64,000 nt of DNA, taken from contig OZ014411.1 in assembly GCA_963965975.1 (NCBI GenBank), positions 10,857,501 to 10,921,500 on the forward strand, in the 5' to 3' direction. Within the stretch, counting starts at the first letter, position 1. The number at the start of each line of letters is the position of its first letter. The position numbers and the translations under genes were made by a program. Source of the stretch: Xestospongia bergquistia. Lineage: Eukaryota > Porifera > Demospongiae > Haplosclerida > Petrosiidae. The notes under the pieces were generated by a model, which had not been told where the DNA came from, searched no databases, and saw only the letters and a program-made list of their open reading frames with translations. Of this stretch, positions 1 through 13,066 are shown one piece after another.

Positions 1-144
1 GTCTTCAGCTCAATAGCTGTTTCTCCAATGAAATCCTCCCAGATTTTGTCTATAAATTCTATAGTTACTTTTAAGCACAAACTGGTGGATGAAAATTAGA
101 TAAACAAAAATAAACTAAAAAATTCTTTCACCAATATTTTAATA

Positions 145-390
145 TGTTAACTACAATACATATAAGGTTTTGTAGACGTTTTAATTAGTGTAAATTATTG
201 TTATTGACACATTCATTTATGGTTTAGTTGTTAATTAGGTCAACCCTTATAGCACAAATATTTGTTAACCATTTTAATTTTAGTCTTTTGTTACTTTACT
301 TGTATCGAAGTGGCTCTGTTATGTTGTTGAAAAAATTACTAAAAATATACACATTTAAGTTGATATCTATGTTAATTTAACAAGATATCA
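145..390 (+). repeat. 5' LTR of the gypsy element
   Basis: It begins TGTTAAC and ends GATATCA. It aligns along its whole length with 3055–3301, sharing the block TTAGTCTTTTGTTAC and the end CACATTTAAGTTGATAT. The copies differ by scattered substitutions and small indels, so the insertion is not recent. Confidence 0.85.
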
Positions 391-774
391 CTACTGGAAT
401 GTGCAGGTCTCTACTTCCAGGCTAACTCTATTGCAGAAGAAAAACAAATAGCAGTGTTACTCATTGTTGTTGGAGCTAAGAATTACTCCTTACTACACAG
501 CCTCCCAGCACCAGACAGCCACAAGACAAATCTTATGAGGACCTTATAGGTACACTCATGGCTCAATTTCAGTCAAAGCCATTCGTTATCTAAAAAAGGT
601 TTCATTTTTATTGTTCAGTAGGGGGAATCACTATCCCAATATATACCAGAACTACAATAGTTAACTACCCACTGTGACTTTGGTGAACAATTAAACAATG
701 CACTACGAGTACGAGATAGATTCGTATGTGGACTAAGGAGCAAAAGTATTCAATAATAGTTGCTAACCTAATGT

Positions 775-3060
775 TTGCTAAAGTTTGATCTTGTCCAAGG
801 AATGGAAGCTGCAGACAACAATTCAAAGTCCCTACAAAGATCAGAAGAGATAGTCTCAAAAGATATCATGGCCTTCCCAGCAGCCCAAAGAGAAAAAGGA
901 AGAGAGACCTGCTATCAATGTGGTAACAAAACTACACGGCTAAAGAATGTAAGTTTCTATATGTCAAATGCCACAACTGTGGCAAGAAAGGACACATTGC
1001 AACAGTTTTCCGATTGAAAACAACAATCAATTAAACATAGCCCACAGACAAAGTACGTGGACTCGAAGGACAGTGATGCAGAGGACTATCAGCTGTTAGC
1101 AAAGTGTCTACACAATCAATTACAGCAGAGCTCCGGATAAACGACAAGCCTTTTAAGATGGAGGTTGACACTGGTGCAGCCATCTCACTAATACCTGTAG
1201 CAACAGTGAACATGTTGCTACCAAGAATCAAAGTACAACTGTCCAGCATGACCTTAATAACGTACACGTGTGAACAAATGAAGATAGAAAGATAGAAGTA
1301 AATGTAGAGTATTGCGAGCAAAATGTACTTCTTTTAATTGTTGTTAAAGGAGATGGTCCCAGTTTACTAGAAAGAAACTGGTTGACATCTATTTGTTTAG
1401 ATTGGGTAAGGATTTCTGCAGTAACAGTAATACTAAGAACTGATCTAAAGAGGCTCCTGGACTGATATGCTAAGTTGTTTAAAGGAGATTTAGAAACTAT
1501 CACTTCAAAGATGCAACTCCACAATTTTTCAAAACATAACCAGTTCCTTTTGTCATTAGAGGAGCTATGGAGGAGGAGCTAGACTGACTTGAAGCCATCA
1601 ATACAATTGTTAAGATAAATCACAATGATTGGGCATCACTAATAGTCCCAGTATGAAAAAAAGATGGGAAGTACTGCATCTGTAGTGACTACAAAGTCAC
1701 AATCAAACAAGTGATGGTGGTGGACCAGTATCCACTCCATAGGACATATTTGCTACATTGGCTGGTGGAAAGAAATTTACGATCTGGATTGTCCCAAGCA
1801 TTCAACAACTTAGCCCCAACCACGAATCCAGACAGTATGTGACTATTAACACCTACAAAGGGCTGTACCAGTATACTTGTCTACCATTTCGGGTAGCATC
1901 AGTGCCAGCTATTTTTCAAAGGCTCATGGATACTATCCTTCAAAATATACTTAACGTCATATGCTACAGTGATGACATTCTAGTGACTGGTAATGACAAT
2001 GAAAACCATTTGCGCAATCTTGCAGCAGTATTCAAACAGCTACAGAATTACAAAATTGTACTTCTGTAACTGTTTGAATACTGTTGCAATTCACACTTGG
2101 CCATCTTGATGTGGATGTTAACATCCACATCAAAAAGGCCAAGTGTGAATTTCTTCAGGATTCTGTCGAATATTTAAGTCAGGATTGATGCTGAAGGTTT
2201 GCATACTACGAACAGCAAGCTTGAAGCAATTGTGCAAGCTCTAGAACTAAGAAACATCCAAGAACTTTGATAATTTCTTAGACTGTTAAACTGTTACAGG
2301 AAGTTCATAACTCAATTTAGCCACCATCATCCACCTACTTAATAGCCTTCTGCAACACAATTGCAAATGGAAGTGGACACCATAATGCGCAGACACTTTT
2401 CAACAAGCAAAGAATACTTTAATTACATCTCAGGTATTAGTCCATTATGACCCCACTTTACCTCTTTCACTTGCAGGAGATGCTTCTGCATATAGTATTG
2501 GAGCTATCATCTTTCATACTTTACCTTATTGAAGTGAATGACCAATTGCATTTGTCTTGAGGACACTTTCATCAAGTGAGAAAAACTGTGCTCAATAAGA
2601 GAAAGAAGCCCTGTCTCTCATCTATGGAATGAAAATGTTTTATCAATACCTCTATGGGTGCAAGTTAACTCTCTACACAGATGACAAACCACTTACCGCA
2701 ATATTTGGTGCTAAAAAGGGAATAGATCCACAAGCAGCAGCACGTCTACAAAGATGGGCAGTTCTCTTATCAGGTTAACAGCTCAACATTATGTACAAGT
2801 TGACACTCATACATGGTAACACAGATGGATTGTCGCAACTATCACTACCAGACTCTAGAGAAGATATTGTTGTCTCTTCTAGAGAACCTATGATTAACAT
2901 ATTCAATCAAAGGAAACAAGGAATACGTTGGAAACACCACATTGACCATCTCAGAGAATGGAACAATAGTTCTCAGCCTAATAATGTTACAGGTGATGCA
3001 TTCAATTATGTTGCCATCACAGACCAGAACAGAAGAACCACTTGGAATGTAATATATTAA
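775..3060 (+). pseudogene. gypsy gag–pol remnant
   Basis: The reading frame is broken into pieces. The gag end has a knuckle starting CYQCG and, one frame over, CHNCGKKGHIA. The protease piece reads VDTGAAISLIP. The RT piece carries GLYQYTCLPFRVASVPAIFQ and YSDDILVTG. The RNase H piece runs to about 2880 and includes LTLYTDDKPL. Two adjacent palindromes at 2023–2151 disrupt the RT. No integrase zinc finger or DDE core follows. It is described as a relic only. Confidence 0.8.
2023..2151. repeat. Two abutting inverted repeats inside the RT relic
   Basis: Arms 2023–2047 and 2062–2087 are inverted complements (about 23 of 25 match, 14-nt spacer). Immediately after, 2088–2119 and 2120–2151 are inverted complements with no spacer (29–30 of 32 match). 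Segment 2062–2119 therefore looks like an inverted copy of its own flanks pasted between them. The RT frame before 2050 resumes after 2120. Confidence 0.85.
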
Positions 3061-3301
3061 CTATAATACATATATGGATTTGTAGATTTGTAAAATAGTG
3101 TAAATTGTTGCTATCGACACTTATTCATTTGTGGTTTAGTTTTTAATTAGGTCAACGTTTAGCACAATTATTTGATAACCATGTTTAATTTTAGTCTTTT
3201 GTTACACCACTTGTATTTAAGTGGCTCCCTCATGTTGTTGAAACAGTTACTAAAAATATACACATTTAAGTTGATATATACATAAAGTTAACATGATATC
3301 A
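3055..3301 (+). repeat. 3' LTR of the gypsy element
   Basis: It pairs with the repeat at 145–390. Its first bases are TATTAAC where the other copy has TGTTAAC, which would be a single change in the terminal dinucleotide. It ends GATATCA. Confidence 0.83.
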
Positions 3302-6300
3302 CAAATATCAATTAATTTAATGCCATAATGGTATTTTTTTCAACTTCGCAAACAGGAAGTTAATCCAGGTAATTATAATTCTTGAAACAGTTAATTGGGA
3401 ATGCTCATAGCCGACAATCTTTATTTGGATTTTCATCAAAAATGTCCTCATTCTGTTTACAAGTATATATAGCTCAAAACATTAACAGCTAGTCATAAAA
3501 ATCGCCAAAAGCTTCAAGTGCTCCATAATTAGGATACCCTCTAAAGAATGCCACCTCCAAATATGTGGACCTATTGCTTTCAAAGAGATTTCTTACTTAA
3601 TGGCAGTCGAAAGAAAGAAAAGTGAGAGTCTCCATTGACTCTCCAATAGAATTACTCAAACAACTGTGTACACAGCAGAAACGAACCATAAAACAGAGTG
3701 ATGCTCACTCTATTCCATTCTAACTGTATACCATATTGTGAGAAGGCTTGTGCAAGTCATTAATCACATGATATTAATTAGAAAAAGAATGCAATCAACA
3801 GATTTTGTTAACTCTTATCAAAAGTTGTACTATATCTTCCTCCAAATATTTCCAAAGGAAAGAAGAAAACATATTACCAATTTAATAAAGAGAACTTGTA
3901 AAATCTTGAATTTTTTAACTTCAGATTCTAGCATATATGACTCATCAATGGGTTATAACTTAATATGGTTAAGAGAAAGACTTTTATACTAGTACAGTAG
4001 ATCTAACAGCATACAGAAATACTAAGAATTGTAAATACAAACAATTACTGCATGAAGAATTTTGCTTGCTAGTTAAGCTTTTTACGCGTCTATTCCAAGC
4101 GAAGGGGGCGGCAACGCCAAGGGGATCACACTTTACGTGAACAGAGTTAATGGTTTCTTACCAAATGCATAAATATTATAACTTTCAAAATTTTAGAACT
4201 TACGTATTTACGACGTTTATCGTCCGTTTCTTTAATAGTTCAAAACTTAATTGCCAAGGGGATATATCACTGCTACCAAAACTTCAGATCGATGTATCCA
4301 CTATTCAGACTCGCCCATGCAACGGAAGAACAGATTTGTTCATCACGTTTTACACGATTTATGAATATTTATAAAAAATAGAAAAAGAAGTACAAGACCA
4401 TGGTAATATAAAGGACCTTTCATTAATGAAATAAAAAAAGAGACAGCTTTGATCAACGTCATGTACAAGCTAGAAAGATACAGAGACCAGAAATGATGAA
4501 TAAAATTAAGGTACTTGATTTTTTTATTCTTTTGTAAACAAAGCATGTTTGAGTCAAAGCGGCCTTCATTTGACCTGAACGCAGATTATGAACTGTGGCA
4601 GGAAATTCGAAACTTTAAATATATATATATATATATATACTACTTAGATTTGTTATTCATTGAAAAAGATGTAAACAGCAGTTCTTTGTTGATTTAATGG
4701 TATCAGCTATTTGTAATTGTTACTCAAGTATTTTCACTAGTGATCATGAACATTTGTAGCAAAATGTCCATTGTCAAGTTGACTGACAGTCCGACATCAA
4801 AGAAATACTGTATTTTTATAATTTTTAGATTTGGTAGCTTGCTATTCTCGGTACTTAATTGTATCTTCCCATTATATGACAATCACACCTATATACCTCG
4901 AACAAAAAATACTCTAAATTGATGACTGTGAGATAATAAACCTTCGCCACTTATGATGGCGAAGGCGAGAGTTAGAGTACTTGGCTTATGTGTGTTTGTT
5001 AGCCGGTAATGCACTTTGAACGGCTATAACTGGATAACGACAATGTCTCCAAATTGGCAAAAAAGGACAAACGTTAAGTACAAGTTATAGCTAAAAGGCT
5101 GGCAACGGAAGCTAGACAAAGCTTCAAAAGTTGGATAGACTTTCAAACAAAAGCACAAGTGTTTGCTCCATGCAATAAAACTACTATGGGTACAAAAATA
5201 CAAAAATAGAGAATTTCAACGTTGAAATTTTGCTTGTCTAGTTTTTCGTATTGAAGTCATGGTAACTTACTTACCTTGACAGCCTTCTTTATTAACAGTT
5301 GTAAAGTTAAGTAGATATATATACATGTAGAAGATGTGAGACTACTGATATAGTAAATGTTACAAAAAATAGAACAGATCAAAAAGGTTGTCCCTTATAA
5401 ACAGAAAAGAACATAAATTATAAGTTTCTAGAGATAGTTCTATTAGCAAACTTTTGAACAACTATGAGATCTTTAGTATACTTCTTAAAATATAGATCCC
5501 AGATAGACACAACAGCAGTAGACCAATAAAGTAAAGACTGAGTTCATGTATATACATGCAGTTTTGCTATAATTAAATTAACTTTCTACAGAAAATCTTA
5601 AACTCATTCATGCTTAAGGTTTTAACATCATCCATACCACTTGCACATGAAGTAAAGAAAGGCATGAAACCATGTTGTCTGCACTGTTTTATTCTAAATA
5701 TTTAGTATCAAGATGGAATTACATAATGTCATCCTCTACTAATGACTTGTGTCCATCCCAGACACATGCATGTGTACTAGCTACTGTGTCCCATTTGAAA
5801 TTGTCTTGTGAAAGTGTCTTTACAAATACGACATCATTTGTTTTAGAATGATCTGATATGCCATATTAAATATATTATAATGTTCATCCAGAAAATGGCT
5901 GAAATGGCATTACATCAACAGACCTTGCTCGATTGCTTTGAAGCACTGTTTTAATGCGTTATCATCATCATATGTATTATCATCTATAAATATCATAATA
6001 TGTGGTTGATTATTGGGTCTCAATCTGTCACCTCTGATCAGAGTGTTCCATGCTTGAAATTAATGAAGATAAGTAGAATGAAATGAACACTAATGATAAA
6101 ATATTGTCATTAATAATAATATATAGACTAATAATTATTTCCTTATAATTTAAAAATATACCATATCAATAAGACACTTAAAAAACATATAATAAACAAA
6201 TCATTTTAATGTAAGGACACTATCAATAATAGCTAAAAGACCTTTCCTATATATTAGGATTACTGGAATAAGGTTAAAGGGTGGGAAAATCTCAACAAAC

Positions 6301-7555
6301 TATACTAATCAGTGGTAAGGAGGCTGGTTGACACATTTCTATTAAGTACTCTTCCCAAGCACCAATTGTTCCACACCTTAAGCTAACAGTATTTACCTAA
6401 GAATCATCACTATTGAAGTGACCTGTTTTAAAGCAGTGTTTTTGACTTGAACATTTTCATAATAAATACAACTGCAGGAATTCATTTCAGATAACTTCTT
6501 CAAAGTCATCTCTCACTAACATTTTCTCACTGCACTATTAGTGTAAACTCCTGAGCAACCTAGATATGTAGATAGTTAAAATTAATGTATAAACAAGAGA
6601 AACTTACATACAACTTTGTTAGAAGTGGATACTCTTCCAAGATGGTGCTTAAATATTCACTTATTATTCTTCAACCAGTGTCCACCTCTTACCACTTGTG
6701 TAAATGTGATGAGGTCATCTGTGAACAAATATGAATTTCTTAAAGACAATGATGGCTCCAATGGTAATATTATATTGATAATTTCTTTTTAAGAATTATG
6801 AATTTAGTTCTTATTTCATATCACAGTAAATAACCATTTCACTATTTCATATAATATTATAAAAGGACATAACTCATGGAAGTATTTTATATATAACAGA
6901 AAATGAGAATGTGAACTGACATGAACCTAGTTTTAAGAGATCTACAAAGGACCAAACTAGTCCTTCAGAAAACAAAATTAGCAATAAGAAATATCTATAT
7001 TCTGCATTCCTCTGTCATGTGATAATGAATCTTTTGGTCATGAGTATTGTAGCAAGAGTGTGATAAATGCATGTTCAGTGTTTACTTATTTGCAAGATTT
7101 TTATTGAAAAACACAGGAATAGTAAAGGGTCTAGAATACTATATAGCTTACATGTTTAGATAGATAGCTAGCACTCTAATAACTTTTTATAACTATCATT
7201 CTAAATGTTTAAACTTAATAGTATTCCCTGTAATGCCCTCCCCTTCACCAGATCAGTTATAGACATATGGCATCATACATCATCAATATTATAATTCACC
7301 TTGAGTCCTGACCATAAATCATCATCCATGGACATAACCGGTAATATGACATTGTTCATATTACTATTGTTTACAAAGATTTTGCTCTACACATTCAGTC
7401 TTATTCCAAACTTAGAAATCACTATGATCTACTAGTCTTGGATAACTGCTGAGTGCATGCAGATGTGATAGTCTTACAATCCATTTTTTGCTCTATGATA
7501 AGAACGTCAGTACATAAAGTTAGGTATAAGATTTACCTCTAAAAAACTGAATTTC
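3302..7555. other. AT-rich stretch without supported genes
   Basis: Only short open frames with skewed composition occur here, without splice-consistent neighbours or recognisable motifs. A small GC-rich, CpG-containing island lies at about 4083–4140. A 21-bp AT run lies at 4619–4639. Confidence 0.5.
4619..4639. repeat. (AT)n microsatellite
   Basis: Uninterrupted AT dinucleotide run of about 10 units. Confidence 0.9.
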
Positions 7556-7559
7556 AAAA

Positions 7560-7990
7560 GACAATCCGTTAATTCCCTCGCGACACGTATAGAATATCTG
7601 TCGTCAAGCATTCTGAAGAACTATTAGTATTACATACGCCATGCCGATCAAGAGAGCCGAAGTCCCTATTGAACGTAAGGAGGGCTTTAAGGTCTTCATG
7701 AGAGTACTGAGCTGCTCAAGCAAGTAGTCTGTATCGCTCTGCATGGACATCTTTATTAGTATATAGAGCTTCCAGATAGTCGATTCTTTAATTTTGGAAG
7801 CAGACGAAATCCGTTACGAGAGGATTAGAGTATACTTGGCAGACATGGCTTCGTTACGAATCGATTAAGCAATTATTATGAATGTCACTCCATACAACTA
7901 TACTGCTGCTTTCTTTGGTGCATCAGATCTGATCGCAGTTATTCCGACTTTTCTTTGAAGCTAGCGCTCATTCGTCTCAAAATGAAATTG
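7560..7990. other. GC-richer CpG-containing patch with small minus-strand ORFs
   Basis: This patch has many CpGs (for example CTCGCGACACG and GTTACGAATCG) inside DNA that otherwise nearly lacks them. On the minus strand an ATG at about 7746 opens a 46-codon frame ending near 7609, with a hydrophobic end that includes ALLIGMAYVILIVL. An overlapping frame also reads open apart from one stop. It could be a promoter with a first exon, or a fragment of a lost gene. Which frame is used, if any, cannot be decided from sequence alone. Confidence 0.35.
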
Positions 7991-10155
7991 TAGGTAAAAC
8001 TAGCAAGCAATTGGAATGTTCCATTCAATATGTATTTCAAGAAAATGAAACACTAACTAACAATGGCAGATATAATGAATTGTTTTAATTCTATTATAAG
8101 TCCTCTACATGGATTGACAACAGAGCACCAACAAAAACAAATTTTACCAGAACAATTGAAACTAGTTGTATAAGAGTCCAGTTATAATTATGTGTATTTT
8201 TATATTAATACTTTTCAATGATAAAAGACCCTTGTGACAATTGAACTATAGCTATCTATAGGACATCTTTTAGAATATGAACAAGACTACTAGTGGAACA
8301 AAAGGATACTTATCAATATGTTCCTTTAATTGAGAATTTACAAAATTAAGAGGTCTATATATATGGAGGTAATATAACTACATTTGTTTGTTATTAATGT
8401 TATGAAAACATCTATACTCCATTGTGATATTAATAGACCACAATATGTCTTGTTTAGAAGCTTATATAGCTTAGTATTAATTTTGGTGGAAGTATAATAC
8501 TCTTAAAATACCCATTGTTATATTATATCTAATAATTATAGGTAACAAAGACATATGACATGAACAGTCAACAAAGTTAATATATCTGTGATGAGTCTAC
8601 TTCAAACAGCATCCATTATTTAGTGGAAACCATTCGTCCTTACAACTTATGATCTATTATAATGAACTTAAAGTGTGTTATCATCTTGGTAAATGGCTGT
8701 GGAATGCACAAATTAGGTATAAATGAAATAATATACTCATCATCATGTATTACAGAATAATACAAAGACTGAGGGTATTTTCTCATGGGGATTACTCCAG
8801 TCAATAACATAATTAATTCAACTAAATAATAGTGACAGTCAATGCCTGTGACTCTATCGTATCACACTAGATCTATTTTACTATACTCTCAGTGAGTTGG
8901 ACCCAAAGCATCATGTAACAAGTTTAAAATTAATTGGATTTGAAAATGTTTTAAAATGTCTTATCGCTGATGTAAATAAACTAATTGAAATAAGTCAACT
9001 TTATGTAGTAATGATTAAACAATATGTCAGTTTCATATTAATAGGTGTAAATGTTATTATCCATGGCAACATATCCTGAGCAGTGGTCATTATAATAGCA
9101 GACACACTAGCTGCTCATAAGGTCTAAAGTGTGGCCTTCTTCTTGTATAAATGCAAAATTGTGGTTAGTGACTAAAGAATCTAAGTCTGAAAAAGGTAAA
9201 TGTTAAAATAATTGCTCTTCAAGTACTTAAATTACTTTCACGCCCTTAGCTAATGATTATTAATAATTTACCTGTTTGATCAAAAATATTAACTACACAA
9301 TAATAGTTTTATTTATAGTATGTAGCTTTTATAAAGACTAGCACATATTTAAACAGCAGTAAGACAAAACCTAATGAGTCATTATACCAAGTTACTTTAT
9401 TAACATTATAAAAAGATTATAAATATGCAGATTACTTTAATTATGTAGTTTAGAGAAAGAGATTGAACACCACACACTTATAATTATCATTGCTCATTGT
9501 TGAGTAGACCATTGGGTAAGTAAGACTCAGTAACTTATAATGTTATATTTGGAATTCCTTTAAATGACCTTTGGTACTTTTATATTGCAAATATTGATTT
9601 ATTATAAAGAGATAATACAGAAGAAATAGGACTTGGAATGACTGTTCTCAGCTTCCATACTATTACTAGAATATAAATTGCAAGACTAGCATTTACACCT
9701 TATAACTGTGTATTGGAGCTCTTGTGAGTGTAAATTTGAAACTGTTTTAAAATTCAAGAAAAAAACTACTTACACAGAAAGTAAGTTTAGAGCTTTAGAG
9801 AAGTAAAACAAAAATACTTGAACTTAAGACTTCAATAGTGATGACATAATACATATACAATATAATAAACTGTATATATATAATAACTATGAGTTACTTT
9901 ATCATTGCTAACTATTGTCCATCACAATCTCTATGACACCAGGTATATCTTTTTGTGAGTCTTTTAGTCCAAACACATAGTACTGGATCATCAATAGAAG
10001 TGACTGGAGAGGTTTTAGGTAAATAAAGTATGAACACACCATGTAGATCAAGTTATAGTCTGAGGTTCAAGTCCCACCTACTGAATGAATGATATATTTC
10101 AGTTGACTTTTTATTCATGATAATAGACAACACTATCTACAGTTAACATTACCTT
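7991..10155. other. AT-rich stretch without supported genes
   Basis: No reading frame here shows convincing codon bias, splice signals or motifs. The 60-codon plus-strand frame at 8897–9079 is not supported by neighbours. Confidence 0.45.
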
Positions 10156-10159
10156 CATA

Positions 10160-11266
10160 AACTGTACTAATCTCCTCAAGGCAGATTTTAGGGATCAACA
10201 GTTCAGATAATAACTAAAAAGCAATAAGAACATCGTATCATACATTGATTTAATAATAAAATACCTTAATTCATTCACAAGTTCTTTTGTTTCTTTGTCA
10301 TCAAAAGTGGATAAAAGTTGTTTCGATTTTTTTGGCCATGAGTGAATGGATGTTAATCCTTCATCCAACAGCTCTAAATTCCACCCTATACATGAATAGG
10401 GAAGAAATTAACAGATGTAAATAATGATAATGATATTAACAAGTTTTATTAACAACTCACTATTTTCCAAATCTTCAATGATTTGATATCATATCAAAGG
10501 ATTTCCAAAACTAGAGCTTCAAATATGTTATCTATTTCCTGTCTAGAAAATGTTCAAAGACTCTCATTATCTTAGATCATCAACACATGCACTTGTGTCA
10601 CTTCAAAGACATTTGAAAGTCTTCCACATTTTGGAGATGGTAAGTAATAACAGAATCTTAGAAGCAGATAGATGACATACAAACTTGACTTCATCCAATA
10701 ACTCTATTTTCCAAGCACACTGAACTATTAAGAAATTCTTCATAACAAACTTACACAATGAATAATACTTACAAAGACAGTAGAACCATTTTCATATTTT
10801 AATGTTTAGATATGTTTCAATCAGTTTATGACAAAGAGTATTGTATTGATCACTTGAAAAGTTTCTTGTATGTTGAGAGAGATGAAATAATCTCTGTTCT
10901 TACTCTTCTAGTGAATTGTCCAGTGGTTAAAGTTTCCTCTGTTCTGAAAGAGAGAGCAGAGGTTATCACAAATGTATGATCCCAATTTTGCAATGGAATA
11001 TTTGAAGTCAAGGAACAAGGATCATCATATATAGATATTTGTAGCACAACACTTGGTGTGTTGACTGGTGATTCAGACTATTGATGTCAAGACTACTGTT
11101 TTCCTATTAATGATAATGTTATAATATTATCATAACATTATTAACAAAAACAACAACAGATCAATTTATTGACCTTCTCAATGGATCTTGCACTATCTAT
11201 AATCATTTTCAACTTGACACTATCGGGTATTTTCTCAGCAACTTCTTTGAGCTGTTTATCACTCAT
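10160..11266 (-). pseudogene. Unrecognised multi-exon gene or pseudogene
   Basis: The first exon is 11,266–11,174 (ATG, 31 codons, starting MSDKQLKEVAEKIPDS, followed by GT). The second runs from 11,077 (after AG) to about 10,773 and includes PVNTPSVVLQISIYDDP and RRVRTEIISSLSTY. One base shift near 10,860 is needed to reach SSDQYNTLCHKLIETY. A further exon at 10,385–10,265 encodes WNLELLDEGLTSIHSWPKKS, and a possible one lies near 10,215–10,160. The second-exon motif resembles a segment of uncharacterised, often SAM-domain-linked, animal proteins (from memory). The frameshift and a degraded stretch at 10,470–10,620 suggest a pseudogene, but sequencing error is not excluded. Its start abuts LINE sequence at 11,272. 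Confidence 0.5.
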
Positions 11267-12814
11267 TGTAAGTCATCCAAAATTTTTGAGGGATTCCTTT
11301 GAATAATAGAAAAGCAAATGGTCCATCAGCTGACAAATCTCCAACATAACACAACACTACTCTCCATTATACAGTGCAGTTACAAAATTGTTATTGCGCA
11401 TGCGTGTATGTTGGGCATTATTAAGAAAGTAGACTTGTACCGAACCTAGCTCTAGTCTACCTACTCTGCTTGCTTTAACTATTAATCTTCATGTAATTGA
11501 TTAAATATATCTGATAGGTCCATAAACACAGACCTGGAATCTGTATCACTTGTTGTTGAAGTTTACTGAAACTGTATATGACCTACTCACGGAATCTGAG
11601 TATATCCTTCATTCTGTTTGTCTCCAATCTTTAAAGACAAACTGCAGATGACCTTGACCACTGGTTGCATTCTGAAACTAACTCATTCCGTAAAGCAGAT
11701 ATGACCTTATCCACTCAAGTCTTAAAGAAAAAAGTTATTCCTACAAAGATTTTTAAAATCAAAGAGATGTACAAACTATCTCAGTCTACAATGGAACCTT
11801 GGCCCTCCAAATAATACTGTAAAGTGTGTTTGGACATCTTATGATGAGCCTGGGCTGATAGTTCAGTGTGGAATGTGCTCAAACTGGTCTCATTGTGACT
11901 TGTGTCAAGATTTCTCCAACCATCACTGACAATCTCCCTTAAATCTGGCCCTTTTGTATCAAGTCCTTTTTAAGCTAAAGTCATCACCTCCTATAAAAAA
12001 AATCCCACTTCCTCCACAATTTCCACATCACAAGACCATCCATCATTCTCTATTTCTTCCTCCTCATTCCAGTCTTCAATCCATTGTACCTTTACCTCCT
12101 TCTCTACAAAGTCTTCAGTCTAATTTATCAATATATCACCTTCCTCCAAGTCTCCTATCTAACTTACCTCTACTTTTCCCCCGTTACTTCATTACAACAT
12201 ACCAACATACCATTACCTCTTTCTCTTCCAAATCATTCCTCCCCCTCTAAATATTTGATACAACCTATATACTTCCACCTCTGCCTCTACCAACTCTCAA
12301 ATCCAACCCATCTTACCCTCATCATCCTCTTTCTTTCCAACCCACCTCAACATTCAACTCTTCACTTCAATGTCCCAACTTCTCTTTACTCACAAGTTGT
12401 TCACTATCTTCCTCTTGATTTTTTCTCCCAATCATCAGCTTCTTTTTCTTGTTCTTTCAAAGCATTCTGTCATCAGCTTTGCTTGTCCCACTCCTTTGTC
12501 ATCCTCCTCATGACCCACATAGTCAGATTCAATAAAGATTTTCTATTTTAATACTTGCAGCATTCTTTCTAAACTAGACAAAGTGTCTGTAACTTCCAAT
12601 TTTGTCTATAATTATTATGGAAATCTTGGTTCTCTGCTAATCTTGACATTTCTCTGCCTAATCACTTATTATTCTATTGTGATTGTAATCATCATGGTGG
12701 TAATGGTAGTATTGTTATCTACGTAAATCTCACTTGATTACTTCTGCAGTACATGTTTCTCTTAAAATTGAATTTCTTCTCCTATATATTAAATTTAATC
12801 ATTACTCAATTTTA

Positions 12815-13066
12815 ACTGGCACTTACTACTGCCTCCACTTCATCTGATGACCTGGAATATTTATTTAATGAACTCACATCCCTCTATCCCTCCATTCTTT
12901 CTAATATTATCATTTTAGATGATTTCTACATTAATTTTCAATTGACACTTACTACTGCTTCCACTTCATCTGATGACCTGGATCATTTATTTAATGAACT
13001 CACATCCCTCAATCTCTCCATTCTTTGTAATCTAATTATTTTAGATGATTTCTACATTAATTTCTG
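12815..13066 (+). repeat. 126-bp tandem duplication inside the LINE endonuclease
   Basis: Units 12,815–12,940 and 12,941–13,066 are close copies; both contain CTTCATCTGATGACCTGGA and TTTAGATGATTTCTACATTA. The period of 126 bp is 42 codons, so frame is kept. The related copy at 49,630–49,740 has only one unit. Confidence 0.85.

Larger units (their letters stand above)
145..3301 (+). mobile_element. Decayed Ty3/gypsy LTR retrotransposon
   Basis: Two direct repeats of about 247 bp (145–390 and 3055–3301) flank 2.66 kb of broken gag–pol. In order the interior holds two CCHC-type knuckles (about 910–1010), a DTGA aspartic protease motif (about 1165–1200), a reverse transcriptase ending in YSDDILVTG (about 1965–1995) and an RNase H beginning at GDAS (about 2475). 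This domain order is that of Ty3/gypsy elements. There is no integrase between the RNase H and the 3' LTR, so an internal deletion is likely. Many stops and frameshifts show it is inactive. I found no clean target-site duplication. Confidence 0.85.

Noticed and set aside
8897..9079. 60-codon frame in the gene desert
   Set aside because: No splice context, motif or composition signal. Expected by chance.
10055..10090. GGTTCAAGTCC, a perfect tRNA/SINE B-box-like string
   Set aside because: The flanking bases do not form a T-arm stem and no A box or acceptor stem is present upstream, so it is not a tRNA. A very decayed SINE cannot be excluded.
12084..12551. 155-codon plus-strand frame rich in Leu, Tyr, Pro and Ser
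   Set aside because: It is low-complexity pyrimidine-rich sequence within the decayed LINE, overlapping the Pro/Ser-rich region in another frame.
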